Shown here: piece after piece, positions 1-6,233 of the stretch
How positions within the stretch are numbered: the first letter of the stretch is position 1
Layout of the letters: every line of letters begins with the position of its first letter
Assembly (NCBI GenBank): GCA_947178115.1
Contig: CAMWXF010000122.1
Span: forward strand, 1 to 6,233
Direction of reading: 5' to 3'
DNA from: an uncultured Lachnospiraceae bacterium
GTDB taxonomy: Bacteria; Bacillota; Clostridia; Lachnospirales; Lachnospiraceae
DNA length: 6,233 nucleotides
Translations under genes and position numbers: made by a program
Notes under the pieces: model-generated
The model's database searches: none
Told to the model about the DNA's origin: nothing
The model's input: only the letters and a program-made list of their open reading frames with translations

Positions 1-27
1 GAAGACAATTTAGGATGGATTTTGCAT

Positions 28-56
28 CGTAACTGTGAAGGTACTGAACAGTTACG
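28..56. repeat. Perfect 9-bp inverted repeat with 11-nt loop at the left edge
   Basis: CGTAACTGT at 28-36 is the exact reverse complement of ACAGTTACG at 48-56, separated by 11 bases. A run of five T lies at 66-70, ten bases past the right arm, so it could act as a weak terminator for the gene to the left. In one forward frame a TAA stop sits at 30-32, so an upstream gene could end inside the left arm, but too little of it is present to identify. Alternatively this is a dispersed palindromic repeat of the kind common between genes in Lachnospiraceae. The dyad is seen directly; its role is inference. Confidence 0.5.
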
Positions 57-96
57 CTTACGTTATTTTTCACACGTTGGCGGAAACGGAGGGAAT

Positions 97-471
97 ATGG
101 GAAAAAAGGAAATCTATACGGAGAAAGTGATTTTCATTACTAAATGCATGTTGGCGGCATACATATTGACGGCCGGGCTGTTGTTACTGCTTGCTTTTAT
201 GCTGTATCGGTTCGGATTGTCCGAGAAGGTGGTGTCCCTTAGTATCATCGGCATTTACATAGCAGTCACTTTTGCGATCGGACTGCTTGCAGGTAAAAGG
301 GCGGCCAGACGTAAATTCCTGTGGGGACTTGCCATGGGAGTTGCCTATTATGTGATTCTGGTGGTCGTGTCGCTCATCGTGAACAGAGGGCTGCAGGATG
401 TGGCGGGAAATATGGTGACGGTCTTTTTGCTCTGCGCCGGCAGCGGTATGCTGGGCGGGATGATCAGCTAG
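97..471 (+). CDS. Small four-helix membrane protein, TIGR04086 family
   Basis: A 124-residue integral membrane protein of unknown function. It has a short charged N-terminus (MGKKEIYTEK) and four hydrophobic segments at about residues 17-37, 47-66, 75-95 and 105-122. Between segments 2 and 3 lies a basic loop with the family-like pattern AGKRAARRKFLWG (65-77), and NRG follows segment 3 (96-98). Length, topology and position just before a SCIFF peptide gene match the Firmicutes family known as TIGR04086. The ATG at 97 is chosen because GGAGGG lies at 88-93, although the gap is short. The same frame stays open upstream to a TTG at 22 and to the window edge, but that extension is polar, crosses the inverted repeat and looks non-coding. 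It may be co-transcribed with a gene to the left, since I see no convincing promoter directly in front. The family assignment is from recognition, not a search. Confidence 0.8.
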   Translation: MGKKEIYTEKVIFITKCMLAAYILTAGLLLLLAFMLYRFGLSEKVVSLSIIGIYIAVTFAIGLLAGKRAARRKFLWGLAMGVAYYVILVVVSLIVNRGLQDVAGNMVTVFLLCAGSGMLGGMIS

Positions 472-485
472 AGCGGCACCCGGCC

Positions 486-535
486 ATAAAAAAATGATAA
501 AAACACTTTTCGGATCACAAAAACTATGGTATACT
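486..535 (+). promoter_or_regulatory. Probable sigma-A promoter of scfA with A-tract
   Basis: TATACT at 530-535 is a good -10 element, preceded by TG at 527-528 with one intervening base, which makes it an extended -10. At 17-bp spacing the -35 position (507-512) reads TTTTCG, a poor match, as is common when an extended -10 is present. An A-rich tract at 486-503, including seven A in a row at 488-494, lies just upstream like an UP element. Transcription would begin near 541-543, giving a leader of about 90 nt before scfA. This is the best promoter in the window, and a strong promoter fits an abundantly made precursor peptide. Confidence 0.6.
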
Positions 536-554
536 ACATAAAGTTATGACGGCA

Positions 555-569
555 CTGCATACTGTGCAG
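555..569 (+). other. Small hairpin in the scfA leader
   Basis: CTGCA (555-559) and TGCAG (565-569) can pair around a 5-nt loop, and the flanking GGC (551-553) and GCC (573-575) could extend the stem past a small internal loop. It lies near the predicted 5' end of the scfA transcript, where it might protect the message. It is short, and no known riboswitch architecture is recognisable. Confidence 0.3.
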
Positions 570-616
570 ACGGCCGGGATCGTATTGAAGACGAATGAAG
601 AATATGATAATACATT

Positions 617-624
617 AAGGAGGA
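617..624 (+). promoter_or_regulatory. Near-perfect Shine-Dalgarno of scfA
   Basis: AAGGAGGA, seven bases before the ATG at 632, is almost fully complementary to the 16S rRNA 3' end. It fixes the start of the 47-residue peptide. It is clearly stronger than the AAAGGA in front of the maturase gene, which suggests the precursor is made in excess over its enzyme. Confidence 0.85.
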
Positions 625-631
625 TACAGGT

Positions 632-775
632 ATGAAGCATATCAAGACTTTAAGCACAAGAGATCTGAAAGAATCCATGAAGAAGGGCGGATGCGGCGAG
701 TGCCAGACATCCTGTCAGTCAGCCTGCAAGACATCCTGCACGGTAGGCAACCAGAGCTGTGAGAAGGCAAGATAA
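632..775 (+). CDS. scfA: SCIFF peptide precursor (six cysteines in forty-five; ranthipeptide)
   Basis: A 47-residue ribosomally made peptide, the substrate of the radical SAM enzyme encoded just downstream. The N-terminal part (MKHIKTLSTRDLKESMKKGG) is the basic leader recognised by the maturase. The core holds six cysteines at 21, 24, 28, 32, 36 and 43, spaced x2, x3, x3, x3, x6, in the hallmark pattern CGECQTSCQSACKTSCTVGN (residues 21-40). In the studied Clostridium thermocellum homologue CteA, CteB forms a thioether from Cys32 to Thr37. Both residues are present here at the same numbers, so the same linkage is predicted. Later work placed the bond on the threonine gamma carbon, which defines ranthipeptides. 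The family is near-universal in Clostridia (TIGR03973). Its physiological role is not settled; signalling has been proposed. No export or leader-cleavage gene is seen nearby. The gene is short enough to be lost in routine annotation. Confidence 0.96.
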   Translation: MKHIKTLSTRDLKESMKKGGCGECQTSCQSACKTSCTVGNQSCEKAR

Positions 776-808
776 GTGATTCTGTTTCAGTTAAAATGAT
801 AGGAAGCG

Positions 809-835
809 TAAGCAGCGATCTTGTGTCGCTGCTTA
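809..835 (+). promoter_or_regulatory. Perfect 10-bp hairpin between scfA and scfB
   Basis: TAAGCAGCGA (809-818) pairs exactly with TCGCTGCTTA (826-835) around a 7-nt loop. It starts 33 bases after the scfA stop and ends 33 bases before the scfB start. No T-run follows, so it is not a full intrinsic terminator. Between a precursor-peptide gene and its maturase such a hairpin most likely protects the 3' end of the short message or acts as a partial terminator, giving more peptide than enzyme. The structure is seen in the sequence; the role is inferred. Confidence 0.7.
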
Positions 836-868
836 TTATGCGTGGAAGATTACGAAAGGAAATAAAAA

Positions 869-2281
869 GTGGTACATCAATATATAAGCAACGGGTATCA
901 TATCGTGCTGGATGTCAACAGCGGCTGTGTCCATGTGGTGGACGAGACGGCATATCGTGTGATACCGTTTGTGGAAGAGGCGCTTGCACAGGGACTTGAC
1001 GGGGCGCAGGAGATCGCGGCATATGCCGCAAAGAAAGCGGCAGAGGGCGGAGGCAGCGTGGACCCTGCGAGTCTGCAGGAGACGGTGGAAGAGATTCTGG
1101 AACTGAAGGAAGCGGGCATGCTCTACACCGAGGATATTTATGAGAAATACATCGGTGAATTCAAGAACCGGCAGACGGTAGTGAAGGCGCTCTGCCTGCA
1201 TATCGCCCACGACTGTAATCTTGCCTGTAAGTATTGTTTTGCCGAGGAGGGCGAGTATCACGGCAGAAGAGCGCTCATGAGTTATGAGGTTGGTAAGAAA
1301 GCGCTTGATTTTCTGGTGCATAATTCCGGGAACCGGGTCAATCTTGAAGTGGACTTCTTCGGCGGGGAGCCGCTTATGAACTGGCAGGTGGTCAAAGATC
1401 TGGTGGCCTACGGCAGAAGCCTGGAGGAGCCTTATCATAAGAAGTTTCGTTTTACCCTGACGACCAACGGTGTACTGCTGGACGATGAAGTGCTTGCGTT
1501 TGCCAACAGAGAGATGGCCAATATTGTCCTCAGCGTAGACGGGAGGAAGAAGATCCATGATCTGATGCGCCCACGCAGAGGCGGGCAGGGAAGTTATGAC
1601 GAGGTGGTTCCTAAATATAAGAAGGTGGCAGAGAGCAGAAATCAGATGAATTACTATGTGAGAGGCACCTTCACCAGAAACAATCTGGATTTTGCGGAGG
1701 ATGTCAAACATCTGGCGGACGAGGGATTCGAGCAGATCTCTGTGGAACCCGTAGTTGCGGAGGATTCGGAGGATTATGCGCTTCGGTGGGAAGATGTTCC
1801 CGCAATCCTTGAGGAGTATGATAAGCTGGCGCTTGAATATATTCGAAGAAAAAAAGAAGGAAAAGGTTTCAATTTCTTTCATTTTATGATAGATTTAGAG
1901 GGTGGCCCATGCGTGGCGAAGCGATTGTCAGGCTGCGGGTCGGGAACAGAGTATCTGGCGGTAACCCCTTGGGGAGACTTCTATCCCTGTCATCAGTTTG
2001 TAGGACAGGAAGAATTCCTGATGGGTAACGTGGACGAGGGAATCGTTCGTACGGATATCAGAGATGCTTTTAAAACATGTAATGTCTATGCAAAGGAGAA
2101 GTGTAAGGACTGTTTCGCGAAGTTCTACTGCAGTGGCGGCTGTGCAGCCAACGCCTATCATTTCAGCGGTAATATCAACGGCTCTTACGACCTTGGCTGT
2201 GAATTGCAGAGAAAGCGTGTCGAGTGCGCAATCATGATAAAAGCGGCGCTTGCCGATGAAGAAAAGGAGAAAGCATTATGA
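869..2281 (+). CDS. scfB: SCIFF maturase, radical SAM/SPASM thioether synthase
   Basis: A 470-residue cytosolic iron-sulfur enzyme that uses S-adenosylmethionine to link a cysteine sulfur of the SCIFF peptide to a threonine carbon. The first ~95 residues (starting HQYISNGYHIVLDVNSG) form the peptide-binding RRE-like domain. The radical SAM cluster motif is C116-x3-C120-x2-C123 (HDCNLACKYC), followed by FFGGEP (163-168) and TTNG (198-201). The C-terminal SPASM region has the full seven-cysteine pattern: C356-x12-G-x4-C374, then C412-x2-C415-x5-C421-x3-C425, then C444. C348 and C404 are additional. This supports two auxiliary 4Fe-4S clusters besides the SAM cluster, as in CteB. The length is normal for the family (TIGR03974). 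The start is GTG at 869, with AAAGGA eight bases upstream, and the encoded N-terminus matches family members. The stop overlaps the next start as ATGA. Confidence 0.95.
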   Translation: MVHQYISNGYHIVLDVNSGCVHVVDETAYRVIPFVEEALAQGLDGAQEIAAYAAKKAAEGGGSVDPASLQETVEEILELKEAGMLYTEDIYEKYIGEFKNRQTVVKALCLHIAHDCNLACKYCFAEEGEYHGRRALMSYEVGKKALDFLVHNSGNRVNLEVDFFGGEPLMNWQVVKDLVAYGRSLEEPYHKKFRFTLTTNGVLLDDEVLAFANREMANIVLSVDGRKKIHDLMRPRRGGQGSYDEVVPKYKKVAESRNQMNYYVRGTFTRNNLDFAEDVKHLADEGFEQISVEPVVAEDSEDYALRWEDVPAILEEYDKLALEYIRRKKEGKGFNFFHFMIDLEGGPCVAKRLSGCGSGTEYLAVTPWGDFYPCHQFVGQEEFLMGNVDEGIVRTDIRDAFKTCNVYAKEKCKDCFAKFYCSGGCAANAYHFSGNINGSYDLGCELQRKRVECAIMIKAALADEEKEKAL

Positions 2282-4542
2282 AAAAAAGCAGAGCGGTTAT
2301 AGGTTTGATCGTATTTGCCCTGATACTGGGGCTGCTCGGATACACGGCAGTCTGTGGTGTGGGAGAGGACAAGTCCGGCTCAGCTTCCAGTATTAAATTA
2401 GGACTGGATCTGGCAGGCGGTGTCAGTATCACTTATCAGGTCGTAGGCGAAGGAAAGCCCAGCGCCGAAGATATGAGCGATACGATCTATAAGTTACAGC
2501 AGCGTGTTGACGGGTACAGCACGGAAGCGCAGGTATATCAGGAAGGTGACGACCGGATCAATATTGAGATCCCCGGCGTGACCGATGCCAATGCGATCTT
2601 AGAAGAACTCGGCAAACCCGGAAGTCTGTACTTTATCGCGCAGACTGACAGCGAGGGCAACAATAACTATGATCTGGGTTATGGCATAGATGCGGACGGA
2701 AACTTTGTTCCGCAGTATGCGTTAAATAAGACGATCGACGAGCTGATAGCCGACGGTTCTATTGTCCTGACAGGTACGGACGTAGCGGACGCGCAGGCGA
2801 GAGCACAGCAGGATTCCATGGGAAATGTGGAGAATGTCGTTGCGCTGACACTGAATGCGGCAGGGACCGAGGCTTTTGCAAAAGCGACCCAGAAAGCTTA
2901 TGATAACGGTGAATCGATTGCTATCTACTATGATGAGGAATTAGTCAGCGTACCGAACGTAAAGGCTGTCATCACCGACGGCAATGCGGTGATCTCGGGA
3001 CAGAGCAGCGTGGAGGAAGCGCAGCAGCTTGCTTCCACAATCCGTATCGGCGGTCTGAAGCTGGAGCTTGAAGAGCTGCGTTCCAACGTGGTAGGCGCCC
3101 AGCTCGGTTCCGAGGCGATCCATACCAGTCTGATTGCTGCGGCAGTAGGTTTTGCTCTGGTAGTTGTGTTTATGATTGCGGTATATTATGTTTCCGGTCT
3201 GGCAGCGTCACTGGCGCTCTGCCTGTATACGGAATTGATGGTGATCCTGTTATATGCTTTTGAGGCGACATTAACCCTGCCGGGTATCGCGGGTATTATT
3301 CTTTCCGTCGGTATGGCAGTTGATGCAAACGTTATTATCTTTGCCCGTATCAGAGAGGAGCTGGCTACCGGTAAGACGGTACAGTCTTCCATTAAGATCG
3401 GTTTCAGCAAAGCGTTGTCTGCGATTCTGGACGGTAACATTACGACCCTGATCGCGGCGATCGTGCTTTATTTCATGGGAAGCGGTACGATCAAAGGATT
3501 CTCCATTACGCTGATGTTAGGTATATTCTTATCCATGTTCACGGCGTTGTTTGTCACGAAGTTCTTAATCAATGCGCTGTACGCGGTAGGAATCCAGAGT
3601 GAGAAGGCTTACGGCGTGGGCAAAGAGAAGAAGACCATTGACTTCCTGTCCAAGAGAAATATGTTCTTCGGCTTGTCCGTTGCGGTGATTCTGCTCGGCT
3701 TTGTCGTGATGGGTGTCAACAAATCCCAGATAGACATGCCGCTCAATTACAGCCTTGATTTCGTGGGCGGTACTTCTACCACCATGACATTGAATGAGGA
3801 CATGAGCATCGAGGAGATCGACGCACAGATCGTTCCGTTGATCGAGGATATCACGGGCGATGGTAATGTACAGACCACTAAGGTGGCAGGTTCCAATCAG
3901 GTTATTATTAAGACGAGGACATTGAATGTACAGGAGAGAGAGCAGTTTGCAGATACGATGGTGACGAATTTCGGCGTGGATGAGAGCAGTATCACGGCAG
4001 AGACCATCAGTGCAACCGTCAGCTCCGAGATGCAGGCGGATGCGATTAAGGCTATTGTTGTGGCGACGATCCTTATGCTGTTGTACATCTGGTTCAGATT
4101 TAAGGACATCCGTTTCGGCGCCAGCTCCGTAATCGCACTGATTCACGATGTACTGGTGGTTCTGGCGTTCTACGCGATTGTCAGAATATCCGTAGGCAAT
4201 ACCTTCATTGCATGTATGCTGACGATCGTGGGTTACTCCATCAACGCAACCATCGTTATCTTCGACCGTATCCGTGAGAATCTGCGGGACAAGAAGGACA
4301 GAGAATCCTTACAGGATCTGGTGAATAAGAGTATTTCACAGACGCTGTCGAGAAGTATCTTTACATCTTTGACTACCTTCTTTATGGTGGCGGCTCTTGA
4401 AGTATTCGGCGTATCTTCCATCAGGGAGTTTGCGCTTCCGTTGATCGCAGGTATCGTCTGCGGTACTTACTCATCCATCTGTCTGACTGGTGCGATGTGG
4501 TATGTGTTCCGCACGAAGTTTGTGAAGAAAGCGGATAAATAG
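2278..4542 (+). CDS. secDF: Protein translocase subunit SecDF (fused SecD and SecF)
   Basis: A 754-residue membrane protein that uses the proton gradient to help pull secreted proteins out through SecYEG. SecD half: helix 1 (about 7-25), the GLDLAGG motif (42-48), a large extracytoplasmic P1 region (about 28-280), then five helices (282-433) including GMAVDANVIIFARIREE (345-361), whose D349 matches the proton-relay Asp of E. coli SecD (D519). A polar linker (437-460) leads into the SecF half: helix 7 (461-480), SLDFVGG (492-498), the P4 domain to about 585, and helices 8-12 (588-742) with GYSINATIVIFDRIREN (652-668) and the conserved R692 (like E. coli R247). In place of the usual Asp (E. coli SecF D213) residue 657 is Ala. 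SecD and SecF are separate proteins in many bacteria; both halves look complete here. AAGGAG at 2264-2269, inside the end of scfB, and the ATGA overlap imply translational coupling to scfB. Confidence 0.96.
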   Translation: MKKSRAVIGLIVFALILGLLGYTAVCGVGEDKSGSASSIKLGLDLAGGVSITYQVVGEGKPSAEDMSDTIYKLQQRVDGYSTEAQVYQEGDDRINIEIPGVTDANAILEELGKPGSLYFIAQTDSEGNNNYDLGYGIDADGNFVPQYALNKTIDELIADGSIVLTGTDVADAQARAQQDSMGNVENVVALTLNAAGTEAFAKATQKAYDNGESIAIYYDEELVSVPNVKAVITDGNAVISGQSSVEEAQQLASTIRIGGLKLELEELRSNVVGAQLGSEAIHTSLIAAAVGFALVVVFMIAVYYVSGLAASLALCLYTELMVILLYAFEATLTLPGIAGIILSVGMAVDANVIIFARIREELATGKTVQSSIKIGFSKALSAILDGNITTLIAAIVLYFMGSGTIKGFSITLMLGIFLSMFTALFVTKFLINALYAVGIQSEKAYGVGKEKKTIDFLSKRNMFFGLSVAVILLGFVVMGVNKSQIDMPLNYSLDFVGGTSTTMTLNEDMSIEEIDAQIVPLIEDITGDGNVQTTKVAGSNQVIIKTRTLNVQEREQFADTMVTNFGVDESSITAETISATVSSEMQADAIKAIVVATILMLLYIWFRFKDIRFGASSVIALIHDVLVVLAFYAIVRISVGNTFIACMLTIVGYSINATIVIFDRIRENLRDKKDRESLQDLVNKSISQTLSRSIFTSLTTFFMVAALEVFGVSSIREFALPLIAGIVCGTYSSICLTGAMWYVFRTKFVKKADK

Positions 4543-4571
4543 ATCGGAGTAGATCAAACAGATATCGGTTA

Positions 4572-4610
4572 CGGAAGCGCGTATGCGTCCGCAAGGCGCT
4601 GCGGCTTCCG
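4572..4610 (+). other. Long hairpin just after secDF
   Basis: CGGAAGC (4572-4578) pairs with GCTTCCG (4604-4610), seven perfect pairs enclosing a GC-rich 25-nt interior that can itself fold (for example TGC 4584-4586 with GCA 4591-4593, or alternatively GCGC 4577-4580 with GCGC 4596-4599). A-rich sequence follows instead of a T-run, so it is not an intrinsic terminator on this strand. It may stabilise the 3' end of the secDF message upstream of the terminator at 4624. Confidence 0.45.
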
Positions 4611-4623
4611 GAAAGAAAATATA

Positions 4624-4655
4624 AGAGGCGTTCTGCGATGAGCAGGGCGCCTTTC
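4624..4655 (+). terminator. Probable intrinsic terminator of the scfA-scfB-secDF unit
   Basis: Positions 4624-4636 can pair with 4642-4654 to give a 13-bp stem, with three G-U wobbles, around a 5-nt loop. The core is AGGCG against CGCCT, plus CTGC against GCAG. The descending arm ends in CCTTTC, so the T-run is short and termination may be leaky. The reverse strand reads into a T-rich stretch after the stem, so termination from the other direction is also possible. Location between the end of secDF and the start of recJ supports the call. Confidence 0.55.
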
Positions 4656-4675
4656 ATAAACGTGACGGACAGTGT

Positions 4676-4703
4676 TCACAACGTGAGAAATATACGTGTG
4701 TGA
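4676..4703 (+). promoter_or_regulatory. Imperfect dyad and possible weak promoter in front of recJ
   Basis: TCACA-ACGT (4676-4684) can pair with ACGT-G-TGTGA (4694-4703), nine pairs with one bulged G, around a 9-nt AT-rich loop. It ends just before the recJ ribosome binding site (AAAGGCGGA, 4707-4715). The element could be an operator or a leader hairpin. A weak -10-like TATACG (4691-4696) lies partly in it, with CGGACA (4666-4671) as a possible -35 at a long 19-bp spacing. The promoter reading is tentative, and recJ could instead rely on read-through from secDF. Confidence 0.3.
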
Positions 4704-4722
4704 CAGAAAGGCGGAAGTATAA

Positions 4723-6233
4723 GTGGCGAAATGGGTAGTGACTGCCAAAGGGGCGGATTTCAATCATATAGCAGAGAAATTTCATATTGATCCGGTGATT
4801 GCCAGAATCATCCGCAACAGGGAGATCGTGGGAGATGAGAACATTGATGAATTCCTGCACGGCACGATAGATCAGCTGCATGACCCGGCGCTTTTAAAGG
4901 ACGCAGAGAGGGCGGCGGACATCCTGCGGGATAAGATTGACAGAAAACAGCGGATACGGATTATCGGGGATTATGACATTGACGGTGTCTGTTCCACTTA
5001 TATTCTGTATGCCGGGCTGAATAGCTTGGGCGCGGATGTGGATACTGTAATCCCACACCGCATTCATGACGGCTATGGGATGAATAATCACATGATCGAG
5101 GAAGCGCATGAAGCCGGAATCGATACGATCCTGACATGTGATAACGGGATCGCGGCGAAGGAGCAGATTACATATGCCAAGTCTCTTGGGATGACGGTGG
5201 TGGTAACGGACCATCATGAGGTGCCTTATGAAGTGCAGGAGGACGGCAGCAGACGGGAGTGTCCGCCGCCGGCGGACGCGGTGATCGATCCGAAGCAGGC
5301 AGACTGCAGCTATCCCTTTGACGGTATCTGCGGGGCTGTGGTGGCCTATAAATTGATGCAGGTGCTGTTTGACGGGCAGAAACGGACAGAGGCGGCGCCT
5401 CTTATGCAGGAGCTGTTGGCGTTTGCCGCTTTTGCCACGGTGGGAGACGTGATGGAACTGACCGATGAGAATCGGATCATCGTCAGATACGGATTGCAGC
5501 AGATCAGTAAGTCGGCCAACATAGGCATGCAGGCACTCTTAGCTGTCAACGGCCTGCAGGATAAGCAGCTTTCGGCATACCATATCGGGTTTGTGCTGGG
5601 ACCGTGCCTGAATGCAACAGGACGGCTGGATACCGCATCCAGGGCGCTGCGGATGTTTCAGACCGCTGACAGAGCGGAAGCGGTGACCATAGCCGGAGAA
5701 TTAAAAGAATTAAATGATAACAGGAAGAATATGACGCTGCAGGGAACAGAGCAGGCGATAGCGGTCATCGAAGGCAGTACGCTTAAGGATGACAGGGTGC
5801 TGGTGGTCTATCTGCCCGACTGCCATGAGAGCCTCGCGGGGATCATTGCCGGCCGGCTTAGGGAGCGGTATTATAAGCCGGTTTTTGTGCTGACACGGTC
5901 GGAGGAGGGCGTGAAAGGCTCAGGACGCTCCGTGGAGGCGTATCATATGTATGATAAGATGAGCGAGTGTAAGGAACTGTACACGAAGTATGGCGGACAT
6001 AAGATGGCGGCGGGGGTTTCCATGCCGGAGGAGAATGTGGAGAAGTTTCGCACATATCTCAATGAACACTGCGGGCTGACGGCTGAGGATTTGGAAGAGA
6101 AGATACATATCGATGTACCGATGCCGATGTCTTATGTGACGGCCAAGTTTGTGAAACAGCTTTCGGTTTTAGAGCCTTTCGGCAACGGCAATCCCAAGCC
6201 TGTTTTCGCCCAGAGGAATCTGCGTCTGCTCAG
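4723..6233 (+). CDS. recJ: Single-stranded-DNA-specific exonuclease RecJ, 3' end cut off by the window
   Basis: The first 503 codons of a 5'-to-3' single-strand DNA exonuclease used in recombination and repair, a DHH-family metal-dependent phosphoesterase. Motifs in order: GDYDIDG (82-88), TCDNG (138-142), TDHHE (162-166), DPK (189-191), GAVVAYK (204-210), VGDV (240-243), GPCLNATGRL (293-302), CHESLAGIIAGRL (367-379), GSGRSV (399-404), GGHKMAAG (424-431) and LEPFGNGNPKPVF (483-495). The metal-binding aspartates and histidines of the DHH motifs and the glycine-rich DHHA1 motif are intact. The start is GTG at 4723: an in-frame TAA lies immediately before it (4720-4722) and a ribosome binding site sits at 4707-4715. 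The frame is open to the last base, so the end of the OB-fold region and any C-terminal extension lie outside. In Firmicutes recJ often follows secDF, as here. Confidence 0.95.
   Translation, partial: MAKWVVTAKGADFNHIAEKFHIDPVIARIIRNREIVGDENIDEFLHGTIDQLHDPALLKDAERAADILRDKIDRKQRIRIIGDYDIDGVCSTYILYAGLNSLGADVDTVIPHRIHDGYGMNNHMIEEAHEAGIDTILTCDNGIAAKEQITYAKSLGMTVVVTDHHEVPYEVQEDGSRRECPPPADAVIDPKQADCSYPFDGICGAVVAYKLMQVLFDGQKRTEAAPLMQELLAFAAFATVGDVMELTDENRIIVRYGLQQISKSANIGMQALLAVNGLQDKQLSAYHIGFVLGPCLNATGRLDTASRALRMFQTADRAEAVTIAGELKELNDNRKNMTLQGTEQAIAVIEGSTLKDDRVLVVYLPDCHESLAGIIAGRLRERYYKPVFVLTRSEEGVKGSGRSVEAYHMYDKMSECKELYTKYGGHKMAAGVSMPEENVEKFRTYLNEHCGLTAEDLEEKIHIDVPMPMSYVTAKFVKQLSVLEPFGNGNPKPVFAQRNLRLL

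Noticed and set aside
1..32. C-terminal tail of an upstream gene (for example yajC or tgt) ending at the TAA at 30-32.
   Set aside because: Such genes often precede this cluster, but only about nine codons would be visible and they match nothing I can identify with confidence.
22..96. A longer version of the first gene starting at TTG 22.
   Set aside because: The extra 25 residues are polar, run through the inverted repeat and do not resemble the family N-terminus. The ATG at 97 has its own ribosome binding site.
541..631. Possible riboswitch in the scfA leader.
   Set aside because: About 90 nt holds only a small hairpin. No conserved riboswitch core is recognisable, and no terminator or anti-terminator pair is seen before the start codon.
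796..999. A 67-codon + strand open frame overlapping the start of scfB.
   Set aside because: It runs across the intergenic hairpin and into scfB in another frame, has no ribosome binding site and has no family resemblance.
836..1882. A 348-codon open frame on the - strand opposite scfB.
   Set aside because: It is the antisense shadow of a convincingly identified radical SAM gene. Its translation shows no recognisable domain, and no ribosome binding site or promoter supports it.
3565..4146. A 193-codon - strand open frame opposite the SecF half.
   Set aside because: It is a shadow of secDF, low in complexity and rich in His and Cys as expected from antisense reading, with no translation signal.

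Overview
The window reads as chromosomal DNA of an anaerobic Firmicute of class Clostridia, most likely Lachnospiraceae. The reasons are the gene set and order (TIGR04086 membrane protein, SCIFF peptide, SCIFF radical SAM maturase, SecD/SecF, RecJ), strong AGGAGG-type ribosome binding sites, mid-range GC, and the fused single-chain SecDF. All real genes lie on the + strand. I see no mobile element, CRISPR array, tRNA or rRNA.

Layout. Positions 1-96 hold the edge of an unseen upstream unit and a perfect 9-bp dyad (28-56). A small four-helix membrane protein of the TIGR04086 type follows (97-471). A 160-bp spacer carries an A-tract and an extended -10 promoter (507-535). It serves a 47-residue precursor peptide (632-775) with six cysteines, the SCIFF peptide (ScfA), which the usual minimum-length ORF calling would miss. 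A 93-bp spacer with a 10-bp hairpin separates it from scfB (869-2281), the radical SAM/SPASM maturase that installs a cysteine-to-threonine thioether in SCIFF. The stop of scfB overlaps the start of secDF (2278-4542) as ATGA. secDF is the proton-driven accessory subunit of the Sec translocase. A 180-bp spacer with three hairpins, one of them a probable terminator, leads to recJ (4723 to beyond the right edge), the single-strand DNA exonuclease, which is truncated at 503 codons.

How the genes work together. scfA, scfB and secDF look like one transcription unit driven by the promoter at 507-535. The peptide is made at high level from a strong ribosome binding site. The hairpin after it probably stabilises the short message or reduces read-through, so the maturase is made at lower level. 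SecDF is translationally coupled to the maturase. No dedicated exporter or leader peptidase is visible, and the SCIFF system is embedded in a protein-secretion locus. That physical tie between a modified peptide (a ranthipeptide) and Sec is the main biological puzzle here. The system itself is a described family, not a new one. Less expected details are the Ala at a normally Asp position in the SecF half, the paired hairpins before recJ, and the dyad at the left edge that may be a dispersed repeat.
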